Assembly: GCF_000422265.1 (NCBI RefSeq)
Contig: NZ_AULL01000018.1
Location: 62,001-126,000, forward strand
Source of the DNA: Kaistella palustris DSM 21579
Lineage (GTDB): Bacteria > Bacteroidota > Bacteroidia > Flavobacteriales > Weeksellaceae
Length of the DNA stretch: 64,000 nt
Direction of reading: 5' to 3'
Shown here: positions 16,968-26,547 of the stretch, piece by piece
Numbering within the stretch: the first letter of the stretch is position 1
Layout of the letters: each line of letters starts with the position of its first letter
The notes under the pieces: model-generated
Databases searched by the model: none
The model's input: only the letters and a program-made list of their open reading frames with translations
Told to the model about the DNA's origin: nothing
Made by a program: the position numbers and the translations under genes

Positions 16968-18167
16968 TCACCTCTTACTTTTCTCAACGTGTGCGTTTTC
17001 AAATGAAGTGTTTTGAAAAAGCCACCGGTATGCCGCAGCAAATTCGCCTTGCCAGTAATTTTCATTGTGTTTGCCGTAAGGATCCAGTTTTAGGAATGTG
17101 TTTTCCGTAGTTAAGCCTTTTGCCTGCAGCCGTAACTTCACAGCTTCGATATCAGCAGGCATTGTAGCGCTTTCGGCTGAACCGGCCACAAAGTAAATCC
17201 GCATCGCAGACAGATTCGCCGCAGATTTTTCAATATAACTGTTGAGTTGAGTGCCAACAATCCAGTAAGCAGGACTGAAAGCACCGATCTTAGAAAAAGT
17301 GCCGCTATATTTTATGCCGCCGTATGTTGAAATTAAAGCGCCCAAAGAACTTCCGATCAAAGCGTTGAACTCCTTTTCAGGTTTAGTGCGGTAATGCGCA
17401 TCGACGTAAGGTTTTAAAGTTTCACAGATGAACTGCATGTACAGATCACCTTTGCCGCCGCCATATTTGGGATTATTCCACGGTGTATACTCGTCAATCC
17501 TGCTGGTGCCCCCATTATCGATCCCGATGACAATCGCGCCATAGTCACCCTGTGTAAAAAGTGTATTCAATGTTTCATCTACCTGCCATTCGCCGGCAAA
17601 AGCAGTTGCTTCATCAAAGAGATTTTGACCGTCGTGCATATAAAGTACAGGATAATTCTTGGCGCCCGTATCGTAATCCGGAGGCAGGTAAATCCAGATC
17701 TTACGGGTTGTATTAAGCTGTGGTACCGCGAAATTTTCGCTCATCACATGCACATTTGACGCAGCTGTCCCGCGGCTTGGTACACTCGCAAAATCTTTCC
17801 AGGAAAGAATATTCGAATTGAGGGTTTGGGGTTTCCCTGTGAAGTGGGCGGTCCGGTTTTTCATTTCACCGGAAGTCGAGTCGGTTTCTACCGAAGCCCA
17901 GGTTCCCCGCGTAAATTTATATTCCAGCGTGCCGGAACTTTCAGGAACAGTATAAGTGTAATTGCCGTGGCTATCTTTCTTCATCGCCGTAGAACCGGGA
18001 TTCCAGCCATTAAAATTTCCGGCGACAAAAATAGTGGCTTTATCAGGCGTGCCGGTGGGAATGTTTCTTACTTTAAGCGTGATTTGCGCCGTGATCTGTA
18101 CAGAAACCAGCAAAGCGGGCAGGAAAAATTTTTTCGTTTTTCTTTTTAATGTATTCAGCTTACACAT
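16968..18167 (-). CDS. Secreted esterase with N-terminal starch-binding-like domain
   Basis: The 399-residue protein has a basic N-terminus followed by a hydrophobic signal (about 14-28). A CBM20/CBM48-like beta-sandwich follows (about 30-112) with FVAGNFNGWNPGS and an EYKFTRGTW strand. Then comes an esterase-D type alpha/beta hydrolase (about 135-390) with the nucleophile in GSSLGAL, YLPPDYD and YMHDGQNLFDE. Such enzymes include enterochelin-esterase-like and carbohydrate esterases. The binding domain suggests a polysaccharide-linked ester, but no substrate can be assigned. It lies 9 bases downstream of the next hydrolase gene, probably in one transcript. Confidence 0.85.
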   Translation of the reverse strand: MCKLNTLKRKTKKFFLPALLVSVQITAQITLKVRNIPTGTPDKATIFVAGNFNGWNPGSTAMKKDSHGNYTYTVPESSGTLEYKFTRGTWASVETDSTSGEMKNRTAHFTGKPQTLNSNILSWKDFASVPSRGTAASNVHVMSENFAVPQLNTTRKIWIYLPPDYDTGAKNYPVLYMHDGQNLFDEATAFAGEWQVDETLNTLFTQGDYGAIVIGIDNGGTSRIDEYTPWNNPKYGGGKGDLYMQFICETLKPYVDAHYRTKPEKEFNALIGSSLGALISTYGGIKYSGTFSKIGAFSPAYWIVGTQLNSYIEKSAANLSAMRIYFVAGSAESATMPADIEAVKLRLQAKGLTTENTFLKLDPYGKHNENYWQGEFAAAYRWLFQNTSFENAHVEKSKR

Positions 18168-18176
18168 TAACGGTAA

Positions 18177-18815
18177 TTATTTTTTAAAGAATTCCATCAG
18201 GTCCATATAGTTTTTCTGATTCACACCGTGCCCGCTCATATATTCCCTGAAACTGAAATAGCAACTCAGGTCATAAAGTATCTCTGCAGCCTTTCTGGCC
18301 CATTCCACAGGAATTACAGCATCGTCGGTGCCGTGTGAAACGAAAAATCGCAGGTGTTCCAGTTTCTTCTTGTCTTTCACCACAGGATCCACAAGTTTTT
18401 CTTCCAAATAACAGCTTAGGCAGGCTACCTTCGAAAACAACTGCGGGTTCTGGAGCGCCAGCGCATAACTCAGAATTCCGCCCTGTGAAAAGCCGGCAAT
18501 ATGCGTCTTGTTTTCAGTGAGACCGTAAAGATTGGTGATTTTCATTATATTCTCCAGAATCATATCCAGTGATTTCCTGGCTTGCGGCAAATCTATACGG
18601 TTTTCCACGTTCACCAGATCGATGTCATACCACGAAAATCCTTCGTAAGCAGTGTTGAAGGGTGCGCGGAAACTCACGATGAGCCAATCCTCCGGCAGTG
18701 TGGGCGCAAAACTGAAAAGGTCATTTTCGTTGCTGCCATAGCCGTGAAGCAAAATTAAAAGCGGCGTTTTTTCGGTGATTGTTGCGGGTTCGCGCACGAG
18801 GTATTTTAAATCCAT
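18177..18815 (-). CDS. Alpha/beta hydrolase, phospholipase/carboxylesterase family
   Basis: This 212-residue cytoplasmic serine hydrolase has an oxyanion segment LHGYGSNENDLF (about 23-34). The nucleophile elbow is GFSQGG (about 108-113), with Asp in SHGTDDAVIP and His in SGHGV near the C-terminus completing the triad. This is the YpfH/acyl-protein-thioesterase group. Its promoter box ends 4 bases before the ATG, so its mRNA should be leaderless. It is the first gene of a two-gene unit with the secreted esterase. Confidence 0.88.
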   Translation of the reverse strand: MDLKYLVREPATITEKTPLLILLHGYGSNENDLFSFAPTLPEDWLIVSFRAPFNTAYEGFSWYDIDLVNVENRIDLPQARKSLDMILENIMKITNLYGLTENKTHIAGFSQGGILSYALALQNPQLFSKVACLSCYLEEKLVDPVVKDKKKLEHLRFFVSHGTDDAVIPVEWARKAAEILYDLSCYFSFREYMSGHGVNQKNYMDLMEFFKK

Positions 18816-18819
18816 AAGA

Positions 18820-18827
18820 CAAAGATA
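18820..18827 (-). promoter_or_regulatory. -7 box of the hydrolase pair, leaderless arrangement
   Basis: On the minus strand TATCTTTG is followed by 4 bases and then the ATG at 18815. Confidence 0.6.
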
Positions 18828-18979
18828 AAGTTTTAATACAGGCTTCAGAAGTTTTGGGACCGCTTTTGTAAGATGCTTTTTTTTTAGCTCTACTGTAAAA
18901 GCTAATTCCGTTTTTACAGAAAATCATCAGGCATTAAAACAAAAATCCACCTCATCCTGGTAAGACGGGCGGTTTTTGA

Positions 18980-19732
18980 TTAGTGATCCCTGCGGACGAC
19001 TTCTATCGGTTTCAGTTTAATGAGTTTCATTTTATCCAATACGATCATGATGTAGTAAGTCACATCGATCTCGTGCCATCTTACACCACCGAAGTTTGCG
19101 CGGCCACCGTGTTTGTGGTGATTGTTGTGGTACGCTTCACCCATCATCAGCCAGTCGAATCTGAAAAGGTTTTTAGACGTATCGGAAACTTTAAAATTGG
19201 TGTACCCGTAAATATGCGCAAACCAGTTGATGATCACGCCGTGAATTGGCGCCATCATATAGGCAACGGGCAGTAAAAGCCATTGCCACCACGCTGTTGC
19301 AAAGAAATAGAAAAAAGCGGTGTAAGCGATTGCCCAGCCAATCCGCGAAAACCATGAACTGGCGAACCTGTCGAAACCTTCCCATTGTGGTACATTCTTG
19401 GTAAATTTTTCTTCGATGATGGCTTTCTGACTGTTAATGTCGGCATATATTTTCTTTGTCCGCCACATCATCGAGAATAAATTGTCGTCGTATTTCGGTG
19501 AATGAGGATCTTTTTCGGTATCCGCAAAAGCGTGGTGCATACGGTGCATTACGCCATAGCCGTAAGCTGAAAGGTAATTGGATCCCTGAGTCACCCAGGT
19601 GAGAACAAAGCAAAGTTTTTCGCCAAATTTCGACATTTTAAAGGATTGATGCGCGGCGTAACGGTGCAGAAAGAAAGTTTGAAAAAACAGCCCTGAATAC
19701 CACAGGACTATGATAAATAATATGATTGCCAT
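18980..19732 (-). CDS. Membrane acyl-CoA (delta-9 type) fatty acid desaturase
   Basis: This 250-residue membrane di-iron desaturase has the three histidine boxes HRYAAH (about 24-29), HRMHH (about 64-68) and HNNHH (about 206-210). Paired hydrophobic segments lie before and between them. It introduces a double bond in acyl chains to adjust membrane fluidity. The small size matches the SCD-like bacterial subset without a fused electron donor, so a separate ferredoxin or cytochrome is required. It is monocistronic; a near-consensus box TATCTTTA (19749-19756, minus) lies 16 bases upstream. Confidence 0.93.
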   Translation of the reverse strand: MAIILFIIVLWYSGLFFQTFFLHRYAAHQSFKMSKFGEKLCFVLTWVTQGSNYLSAYGYGVMHRMHHAFADTEKDPHSPKYDDNLFSMMWRTKKIYADINSQKAIIEEKFTKNVPQWEGFDRFASSWFSRIGWAIAYTAFFYFFATAWWQWLLLPVAYMMAPIHGVIINWFAHIYGYTNFKVSDTSKNLFRFDWLMMGEAYHNNHHKHGGRANFGGVRWHEIDVTYYIMIVLDKMKLIKLKPIEVVRRDH

Positions 19733-19855
19733 TAAATTTTGATTTATGTAAAGATAATTGATTTTTGGTGCCTAATATCTTATTTGGGAATTTTTTAACT
19801 TCGTAAAACATAATACTTTAGAGATAAAAACCGGTCATGCTGCAACTGGAAATCA

Positions 19856-21151
19856 TTAAACCGCTTTTACAATAAAATAGTTTTTCTTGCCTTTCTGAAG
19901 TAATAAAAATTTACCGTCGATCAAATATTTTTCTGTTACTTCGAAAGTTTCGCTTACTTTTTCTTTATTAATGGAAATTGCATTGCTCACCAAATCCCGT
20001 TTAGCTTCACCTTTTGATTTCAGGAAACCCGATTTTTCGGAAATCAGATCGATCACATTACTTCCCAGCACCTCAGACTTCGACAGCTCTTTTTGTGGCA
20101 CACCATCGAAAACTTCTAAGAAGGTAGCCTCATCCAGACTCACTAAATCTTCTGCAGTCGACCGCCCGAAAAGAATTTCCGAAGCTTTCACCGCTTTTTC
20201 ATATTCTTCGCGGTTGTGAACCCAAACAGTAACCTCTTCTGCGAGTTTCTTTTGTAATTTTCTTTCGTGCGGTGCGGTTTTATGCTCATCAATAAGTGCT
20301 TCAATTTCTTCTTTGCTGAGAAAAGTGTAGAACTTTATAAACCGCTCGGCATCTTCATCAGTAGCATTAACCCAGAACTGGTAGAATTTATAGGGAGAAG
20401 TACGCTTCGCATCAAGCCAGTAATTTTCGCCGGCTTCTGATTTCCCAAACTTGGAGCCGTCGGCTTTTGTGATTAGCGGAACGGTTAACGCAAAAGCTTC
20501 ACCCTGCACTTTTCTTCTGATGAGTTCTGTTCCTGTGGTAATATTTCCCCACTGATCGGAGCCGCCCATCTGCAGTTTTATATTTTTTGTTTTATAAAGA
20601 TGTAAGAAATCATAACCCTGCAGCAACTGATAAGAAAATTCGGTAAAGCTCATGCCTTCCGCGCCGCCTTCGCCGGTGATTCTTTTTTTTACAGAATCCT
20701 TGGCCATCATATAATTTACGGTAATGTGTTTTCCGGTATCGCGAATGAAATCCAGGAAAGAAATTTCTTTCATCCAGTCGTAATTGTTCACCAGTTCTGC
20801 GCTGTTTTCTTCAGTACCATCGAAGTTTAAAAACCTGGATAACTGGCTTTTTAAGCAGTCCACATAATGGTTCAGCGTTTTCTCGTCCAGTGCGTTTCTT
20901 TCATTGGATTTTCCGGAAGGGTCTCCGATCATACCGGTTGCACCTCCAACCAAGGCGATAGGTTTATGGCCGTGCTGCTGATAATGTGCCAGAACTTTTA
21001 TAGGAATTAAACTGCCGATATGCAGTGAATCTGCCGTGGGATCGAAACCGATATAGGCAGTCGTCATCTCTTTATTCAGTTGTTCATCGGTTCCGGGCAT
21101 CATATCGGCAAAGAGGCCGCGCCATTTCAGTTCTTCAATAAAAGCATTCAT
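19856..21151 (-). CDS. tyrS: Tyrosine--tRNA ligase
   Basis: This 431-residue class I synthetase has HIGSL at residues 44-48 (the HIGH motif) and [12 protein letters not shown] at about 234-245 (the KMSKS equivalent). [12 protein letters not shown] and [10 protein letters not shown] form the tyrosine pocket, and an S4-like RNA-binding domain sits at the C-terminus (about 360-431). The start at [13 protein letters not shown] is chosen over an ATG eight codons earlier because a -7 box at 21173-21180 places the transcription start between the two. Confidence 0.96.
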   Translation of the reverse strand: MNAFIEELKWRGLFADMMPGTDEQLNKEMTTAYIGFDPTADSLHIGSLIPIKVLAHYQQHGHKPIALVGGATGMIGDPSGKSNERNALDEKTLNHYVDCLKSQLSRFLNFDGTEENSAELVNNYDWMKEISFLDFIRDTGKHITVNYMMAKDSVKKRITGEGGAEGMSFTEFSYQLLQGYDFLHLYKTKNIKLQMGGSDQWGNITTGTELIRRKVQGEAFALTVPLITKADGSKFGKSEAGENYWLDAKRTSPYKFYQFWVNATDEDAERFIKFYTFLSKEEIEALIDEHKTAPHERKLQKKLAEEVTVWVHNREEYEKAVKASEILFGRSTAEDLVSLDEATFLEVFDGVPQKELSKSEVLGSNVIDLISEKSGFLKSKGEAKRDLVSNAISINKEKVSETFEVTEKYLIDGKFLLLQKGKKNYFIVKAV

Positions 21152-21172
21152 TCGGTGCAAAATTTTAAACGG

Positions 21173-21180
21173 CAAAGGTA
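21173..21180 (-). promoter_or_regulatory. -7 box of tyrS
   Basis: TACCTTTG on the minus strand fits TAnnTTTG and ends 21 bases before the tyrS ATG. Confidence 0.5.
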
Positions 21181-21349
21181 ATGATTTGGGGTTGATTTTC
21201 GGAATGTTAATTGGTATAATAAGGATGGTTTCAGGTATGCAACTGATCTTTCACACGCAACCAGAGACATTTTCAGCGAAGTTTTTATAACTTTAAAAAT
21301 GCTTTAAGAAGATGGTTTTTGCGCTGACTTTTAATAAATAAAATAATTT

Positions 21350-22273
21350 ATGGATAAAAAAAATAACAGGAAATGGATCCTTATATACAGCGCTGCAGCG
21401 ATCTTACTTATCGCCGTTTACTATCTTGTAAATCTGCCACTGTTCCGGTCTTGGGGCGATCTCGTACCTTTTCTGAGAAAGTTAAGTTTGAGTTTGTTTC
21501 TTATAGCCATCATCTACCTCATCAGTAAATTTGTAGAAAAACTCATCTACAGCCAAAACCATCTGGAGGGAGACCGCTACAACCTCCTGCGTATCGTGCG
21601 GTTTTTGGCGCTGGTTTTCAGTCTGATTGTTGCCGCATCTTTTCTTTTTCAAAATTTATATGCCGCGGCTGTAAGTTTTGGGCTGATATCACTGGTTTTG
21701 GGTTTTGCGCTTCAGGCGCCGATCTCGTCGTTTATTGCGTGGATTTATTTAATTCTGCGGCGTTCATATTTGGTAGGCGACCGAATTCAGATCAAGGATT
21801 TCCGGGGTGATGTGGTGGAGATCAATTATCTGGATACCTCAATTCTGGAATGTGCCGGCGATTACCTGGGAAATGACCGGCGCAGCGGACGAACGGTGCG
21901 TTTCCCAAACAGCTTGATTCTGCGTGAGGAAATCATTAATTATTCCGGTCCGCAGGTTCCCTTTATCTGGAATGAAACTGCCCTTCAAATTGCATACACC
22001 AGCGACATGCAGTTTGTAGAAGACTGTCTGTTGGAAGCCGCTCGAAAAGACTTTAAAGATAAATATCCGCGAATGGATATGCAGAAACACCGGCATTGGG
22101 AACCGTCTGTGTATTTCCGGAACAATGCTTATGCCTGGATGGAAGCGGTGGTCTCGTATCCAGTGCAACCGCGTGACACCACGGGTCGCCGAAACAGGAT
22201 CCTGAAGTATGTGCTGCCAAAACTTAATGAAGCGCCTGACCGGGTTCAGTTTCCGGCCGGGGTTCAGCGGTGA
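21350..22273 (+). CDS. MscS family mechanosensitive ion channel
   Basis: This 307-residue membrane protein has four predicted membrane helices (about 10-28, 43-62, 80-100, 105-130). The last is the Gly/Ala-rich pore-lining helix LVLGFALQAPISSFIAW. A beta domain follows with GDRIQIKDFRGDVVEINYLDT, typical of MscS, then a short alpha/beta cytoplasmic end. It should open under hypo-osmotic shock and release solutes. It is monocistronic and followed by a terminator. Confidence 0.9.
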   Translation: MDKKNNRKWILIYSAAAILLIAVYYLVNLPLFRSWGDLVPFLRKLSLSLFLIAIIYLISKFVEKLIYSQNHLEGDRYNLLRIVRFLALVFSLIVAASFLFQNLYAAAVSFGLISLVLGFALQAPISSFIAWIYLILRRSYLVGDRIQIKDFRGDVVEINYLDTSILECAGDYLGNDRRSGRTVRFPNSLILREEIINYSGPQVPFIWNETALQIAYTSDMQFVEDCLLEAARKDFKDKYPRMDMQKHRHWEPSVYFRNNAYAWMEAVVSYPVQPRDTTGRRNRILKYVLPKLNEAPDRVQFPAGVQR

Positions 22274-22376
22274 GGAAATATTTGAAAAAAACTGGTACCG
22301 GCGACTTCCGTTTAAATGGAAAGTTTCGCATGGCTTTGTAATTAAAGTTTCTGTTGCGAAAACCTGAAGCCAACCT

Positions 22377-22412
22377 AAAAAATCTCCTGCTTTACCAGGA
22401 GATTTGCTTTTT
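22377..22412. terminator. Bidirectional terminator
   Basis: AATCTCCTG (22381-22389) and CAGGAGATT (22396-22404) pair perfectly around a 6-base loop, with A6 before and a T-rich tract after. It serves the MscS gene and the convergent Cys-rich gene. Confidence 0.85.
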
Positions 22413-22422
22413 TACAGTGGCG

Positions 22423-22743
22423 TTACGCCGCGTAAGCTTTGCATGCTTCTTCACATTTTCTGCAGGCTTCTGCGCATTTTTCACAGTGTTCGTGGTTGTG
22501 TTGTGCACATTCGTCGGCGCATTCTCTGCAGATTTTCTGGCATAGCTGTACAATTTCAGCAGCAGAAGAATAATCCATCGCCAGCAATTTTGCCGTTGTT
22601 GCACAAATTTCTGCGCAGATGATATCTGTGCGTATGCAGTTGGCCATCATTTTTACGTCATCTTCGCGCAAACACTCGCTGGCACAGTAATTACAGGCGG
22701 CAATGCAGGCATTTAGAGTTTCAATTAAATTCTGGTTTTTCAT
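22423..22743 (-). CDS. Cys-rich four-helix-bundle copper-binding protein (DUF326)
   Basis: This 106-residue protein carries 16 cysteines, mostly in CxxxC spacing along helices (CIAACNYCASEC, CAEIC, CQKICRECADEC, CEKCAEACRKCEEAC), plus His in QHNHEHC. The layout matches the DUF326/copper-storage-like four-helix bundle that holds Cu(I) through inward-facing thiols. There is no signal peptide, so cytosolic copper buffering is likely. It is monocistronic. Metal identity is family-based inference. Confidence 0.88.
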   Translation of the reverse strand: MKNQNLIETLNACIAACNYCASECLREDDVKMMANCIRTDIICAEICATTAKLLAMDYSSAAEIVQLCQKICRECADECAQHNHEHCEKCAEACRKCEEACKAYAA

Positions 22744-23092
22744 AACTGTACTTTTTTATGAATCTTAAAGTTAATAATTTTTTAAATATGTAAGTTTCAC
22801 TGTGTTTTAAATGTTGTGTTACCGATAACTGAAAACTTCAGGTTGTGCAATATAATTTCGATTGTTAGGATAATTTCAAACGTGAAAAATATTCCAAAAA
22901 ATATTCATTTAAAATGGTTTTTAATTTAGATCTCAGAGATGAAAACTTTAAAAAAAGAAAGGTTCCTGATCAGTGAGTGCCTAAAAATATGTAACCGAGC
23001 TGCGCGCTGCAAAAACCTGCTGAAAATTCGGCACGCTGTAACTTATCGCGCATTTACCGTACTTATCGCGTACAGAAATACTTTTAGAAATT
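22744..23092. other. Intergenic region between the copper protein and the M16 operon
   Basis: No convincing gene is seen in these 349 bases. A near-consensus minus-strand box TAACTTTA lies upstream of the copper protein. Close to the M16 start the decamer ACTTATCGCG occurs twice (23041-23050 and 23061-23070), exactly 20 bases apart, on the same face of the helix. Confidence 0.5.
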
Positions 23093-24406
23093 ATGATAAA
23101 AAAATCTTTTTCAGCTTTTGGCCTCCTGCTTTTAGGAGTTTTGTCACAGGCTCAGGAAATTAAATTTGAAGAATATGACCTGCCCAACGGCATGCATGTG
23201 ATTCTGCATCAGGACAATAAGGCACCTGTGGTTACGACCGCGGTGATGTATCATGTGGGTGCAAAAGATGAAATTGCGAACAGAACCGGCTTTGCCCACT
23301 TTTTCGAACATCTGCTTTTTGAAGGTACGCCCAACATAAAACGTGGTGAATGGATGAAGATCGTGGGTGCGAACGGCGGCAGCAACAATGCGAATACCAG
23401 TGATGACCGCACTTATTATTACGAAACTTTCCCATCTAACAACTTACAGCTGGGATTGTGGATGGAGTCTGAGCGCTTAAGACATCCGGTCATCAATCAG
23501 ATCGGCGTAGATACGCAGAATGAAGTGGTAAAAGAAGAAAAAAGACTTCGTGTAGACAACCAACCTTATGGCAATATTATGAAAGCCATTAAAATGGGTC
23601 TGTTCAAAAAGCATCCGTATAAAAGTACAACCATCGGCGAGATGGAAGATCTGGATTCGGCGACTTTAGATGAATTCAAAGCATTCTTTAAAAAATATTA
23701 TATTCCGAACAATGCTACATTGGTTGTGGCGGGAGACATTGATCCTGCAGAAACCAAAAAAATGATCGAAACTTATTTTGGCAGTATTCCCAAAGGTGCG
23801 CCGATCGTAAGAAATTTTCCGCAGGAAGATCCGATAACCAGCGAAACTGTAATGACTTACACCGATCCGAACATTCAGCTGCCGGCGTATCTGTACACGT
23901 ACCGGACGCCCGGCAACAAGACCCGCGACTCCAAAGTGCTGGATCTCGTTTCTGCGTATTTAAGCACGGGAAAATCTTCTGTGTTGTACAAAAAACTGGT
24001 TGATCAGGAGAAAAAAGCGCTGGAAGTTCAGGCCATTAATTTAGGGCAGGAGGATTACAGTGTATTCGCATTTTTCGCGATTCCTATGGGAAATACTACC
24101 GAAGCAACACTGCGGGCGGATATTGATGCTGAAGTGAAAAAACTTCAGACTACGCTGATCAGTGAAGAAGATTTCACAAAACTTCAGAACCAGTTCGAAA
24201 ATCAGTTTGTAAACGCGAACTCCAGCATTCAGGGAATTGCAGGCTCGCTCGCAACTTACCATGTATTACAGGGCGATACCAATCTGATCAACAAAGAAAT
24301 TGAGATCTACAGAAACATAACCCGTGAAGAAATCCGCGAGGCTGCGAAAAAATACCTGAACAGCAACCAGCGCGTAATCATTAACTATATACCGGAAAAA
24401 AAATAA
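23093..24406 (+). CDS. Secreted M16 zinc peptidase, active subunit
   Basis: This 437-residue pitrilysin-family protease has a signal peptide (residues 1-20), the inverted zinc motif HFFEH at 69-73 and the downstream Glu in NEVVKEEKR. Length fits M16B peptidases that work as a heterodimer. The following gene, 6 bases away, encodes the partner that lacks the zinc motif, so the pair should form an active/inactive clamshell in the periplasm. Substrates are unknown peptides. Confidence 0.93.
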   Translation: MIKKSFSAFGLLLLGVLSQAQEIKFEEYDLPNGMHVILHQDNKAPVVTTAVMYHVGAKDEIANRTGFAHFFEHLLFEGTPNIKRGEWMKIVGANGGSNNANTSDDRTYYYETFPSNNLQLGLWMESERLRHPVINQIGVDTQNEVVKEEKRLRVDNQPYGNIMKAIKMGLFKKHPYKSTTIGEMEDLDSATLDEFKAFFKKYYIPNNATLVVAGDIDPAETKKMIETYFGSIPKGAPIVRNFPQEDPITSETVMTYTDPNIQLPAYLYTYRTPGNKTRDSKVLDLVSAYLSTGKSSVLYKKLVDQEKKALEVQAINLGQEDYSVFAFFAIPMGNTTEATLRADIDAEVKKLQTTLISEEDFTKLQNQFENQFVNANSSIQGIAGSLATYHVLQGDTNLINKEIEIYRNITREEIREAAKKYLNSNQRVIINYIPEKK

Positions 24407-24412
24407 TTACTC

Positions 24413-26461
24413 ATGAAAAGATCATTATATAGTATTGCCGCCGTATTTTTTATTTCTGGCTTTATCAGCGCGCAGGCAATCGACATTAATAAAATGCCGA
24501 AGCCGGGCCCAACGCCCACGGTAAATATTGCCACTCCCCAAACCTTTAAACTTAAAAACGGTTTAACGGTCATGGTAGTTGAAGACCACAAACTGCCGCG
24601 CGTAAACACGACTTTGACCTTTGATCACGCGCCGCTGGTGGAAGGCAGCAAAGCAGGTGTAAGTGGAATTATGGCGGATCTGTTAGGCAGCGGAACATCA
24701 AAAATAACGAAGGACGACTTTAATAAAAAAGTAGATTTCCTTGGTGCGTCCATCAATTACAGGGCTAACGGCGCTTCCGCGAATACGCTTTCAAAATATT
24801 ATCCGGAAATCCTGAATCTGTTCGCTGCAGGAATTACCGATGCGCAATTCTCTGCTGATGAACTGAGCAAATCCAAGGAAAGAAGTATTGCCGGATTAAA
24901 ATCTACAGAGCTTAGTGCGCAGGTCATCGGAAACCGGGTTTTTAATGCTTTGACCTACGGAAAAAATTCTGCTCCGGGTGAATTTGAAACCGAGACAACC
25001 TTGAACGCCATTACTTTAGCCGACGTGCAGGATTCTTACCGAAAGAACTATGCACCAAACAACGGATATTTGGTTGTAATTGGCGACGTGAAATATGCTG
25101 AGGTTAAAAAGCTGATGGAAAAAGCCTTCGCCGACTGGAAAAAATCTGATTACAAATTCGAACCACTTCAAAAGTTCAACAATTTAGCGCAAACTGAAAT
25201 CGATGTGGTTGATGTGCCAAACGCTGCGCAGTCGGTTATTCTGTTGGGCAACTTGCACGACCTTAAAATGAAGGACCCCAAATATTTTGCAGCCACAACT
25301 GCGAATTATATTTTAGGTGGCGGCAGTCTGGAAACGCGGGTGAATATGAATCTTCGCGAGAAAAACGGGTTTACTTACGGAGCTTATACCAGTTTGGACA
25401 CATCTAAATATGATTCTAATTTTGGTGGAACTGCAAATGTGCGCGGCGAGGTGACCGACAAAGCCATCAAAGAGTTTATGACGGAAATTAGAGGCATCAA
25501 AACCATTAAACCGGAAGAATTACACAACGCCAAAGAAAAACAGAAAGGCTCATTTATACTTTCACTGGAAAAACCGGAAACAGTTGCACGTTTTGCTTTG
25601 AATTTAATTACTCAGGATCTGCCGAAAGATTTCTATACCAATTACTTAAAATCGGTAGACGCGCTGACAGTGGATCAGGTACAAAAGGTTTCGGATGAAT
25701 TCATTAAGCCAAATAATATGAGAATTTTCGTGGCCGGAAAAACCAGTCAGTTTGCAGATCAGCTCGCTACGTTGGGTTACCCGGTAAAGTACTTTGATGC
25801 GTATGCGAACCCGACTTCAAAACCGGAAGTAAAAAAAGTAGACGCGAATGTGACCGTGGCAAGCATTGCCGACAATTATCTGGCTGCCATCGGTGGCAAA
25901 GACAAGGTTTCCAAAATCACTTCAGTTACAAGTACTGCTGCTACGAAAATGCAGGGGATGGAACTGGGCATTAAAAACATCCGCGCACTGGGCGCTAAAG
26001 CAAACATGGAAGTTTCTATGATGGGTAATGTTGTGCAGAAAATGACCTACGACGGTACCAAAGGTTTTATGACAACCCAGGGAAACAAAATGGAAATGCC
26101 CGCGGAAATGCTGGCAGCGTACGCAAAAGAACAAAATATTTTCCCGGAGCTGGCTTTTGCTTCATCAAAAGATCTTGCGCTGGGCGGCATCGAAAAAATT
26201 GAAGGAGCGGACGCTTATGTGGTAAAATCCGGCGACACGACTTATTACTATGATGTAAAGACCGGTCTGAAAGTGGGCGAGATCAAAAAACAGAAAATGC
26301 AGGGCCAGGAAATTGAGGTGCCGACTTATTTCTCTAATTATAAGGAGGTGGACGGCGTAAAGTTTCCGTTTACCATTAAAGTAAATCAAATGGGCCAGGA
26401 CATGCAGTTGGATGTGAAATCCTATGAACTGAACAAAGCGACTGCCGAAGATTTTAAATAA
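24413..26461 (+). CDS. M16 peptidase, inactive partner with extra C-terminal domain
   Basis: This 682-residue secreted protein (signal peptide about 1-22) has two M16 half-domains in residues 40-470. The HxxEH position reads GIMADLLGSGT, so the zinc ligands are absent. The substrate-binding R/Y segment is kept (ETRVNMNLREKNGFTYG). A further domain of about 190 residues (about 490-682) resembles the outer-membrane lipoprotein-sorting-like beta fold and is rich in Met and Lys. It is translated right after the catalytic subunit. Confidence 0.9.
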   Translation: MKRSLYSIAAVFFISGFISAQAIDINKMPKPGPTPTVNIATPQTFKLKNGLTVMVVEDHKLPRVNTTLTFDHAPLVEGSKAGVSGIMADLLGSGTSKITKDDFNKKVDFLGASINYRANGASANTLSKYYPEILNLFAAGITDAQFSADELSKSKERSIAGLKSTELSAQVIGNRVFNALTYGKNSAPGEFETETTLNAITLADVQDSYRKNYAPNNGYLVVIGDVKYAEVKKLMEKAFADWKKSDYKFEPLQKFNNLAQTEIDVVDVPNAAQSVILLGNLHDLKMKDPKYFAATTANYILGGGSLETRVNMNLREKNGFTYGAYTSLDTSKYDSNFGGTANVRGEVTDKAIKEFMTEIRGIKTIKPEELHNAKEKQKGSFILSLEKPETVARFALNLITQDLPKDFYTNYLKSVDALTVDQVQKVSDEFIKPNNMRIFVAGKTSQFADQLATLGYPVKYFDAYANPTSKPEVKKVDANVTVASIADNYLAAIGGKDKVSKITSVTSTAATKMQGMELGIKNIRALGAKANMEVSMMGNVVQKMTYDGTKGFMTTQGNKMEMPAEMLAAYAKEQNIFPELAFASSKDLALGGIEKIEGADAYVVKSGDTTYYYDVKTGLKVGEIKKQKMQGQEIEVPTYFSNYKEVDGVKFPFTIKVNQMGQDMQLDVKSYELNKATAEDFK

Positions 26462-26480
26462 ATAAAAGCAGCGGCAAACG

Positions 26481-26513
26481 AAAACGGCACTCTCAGGAGC
26501 GCCGTTTTTATTT
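26481..26513. terminator. Terminator after the M16 operon
   Basis: AAAACGGC (26481-26488) pairs with GCCGTTTT (26501-26508), with an inner CTC/GAG pairing and T-rich sequence after it. It may also serve the convergent azurin gene. Confidence 0.8.
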
Positions 26514-26547
26514 TGTTATCCTGTTGCAGGACAAATAAATGCTGTAA

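Noticed and set aside
22939..23163. 74-codon ORF before the M16 protease
   Set aside because: It overlaps the start of the M16 gene in another frame, covers the ACTTATCGCG repeats, and has an unordered basic composition without a domain.
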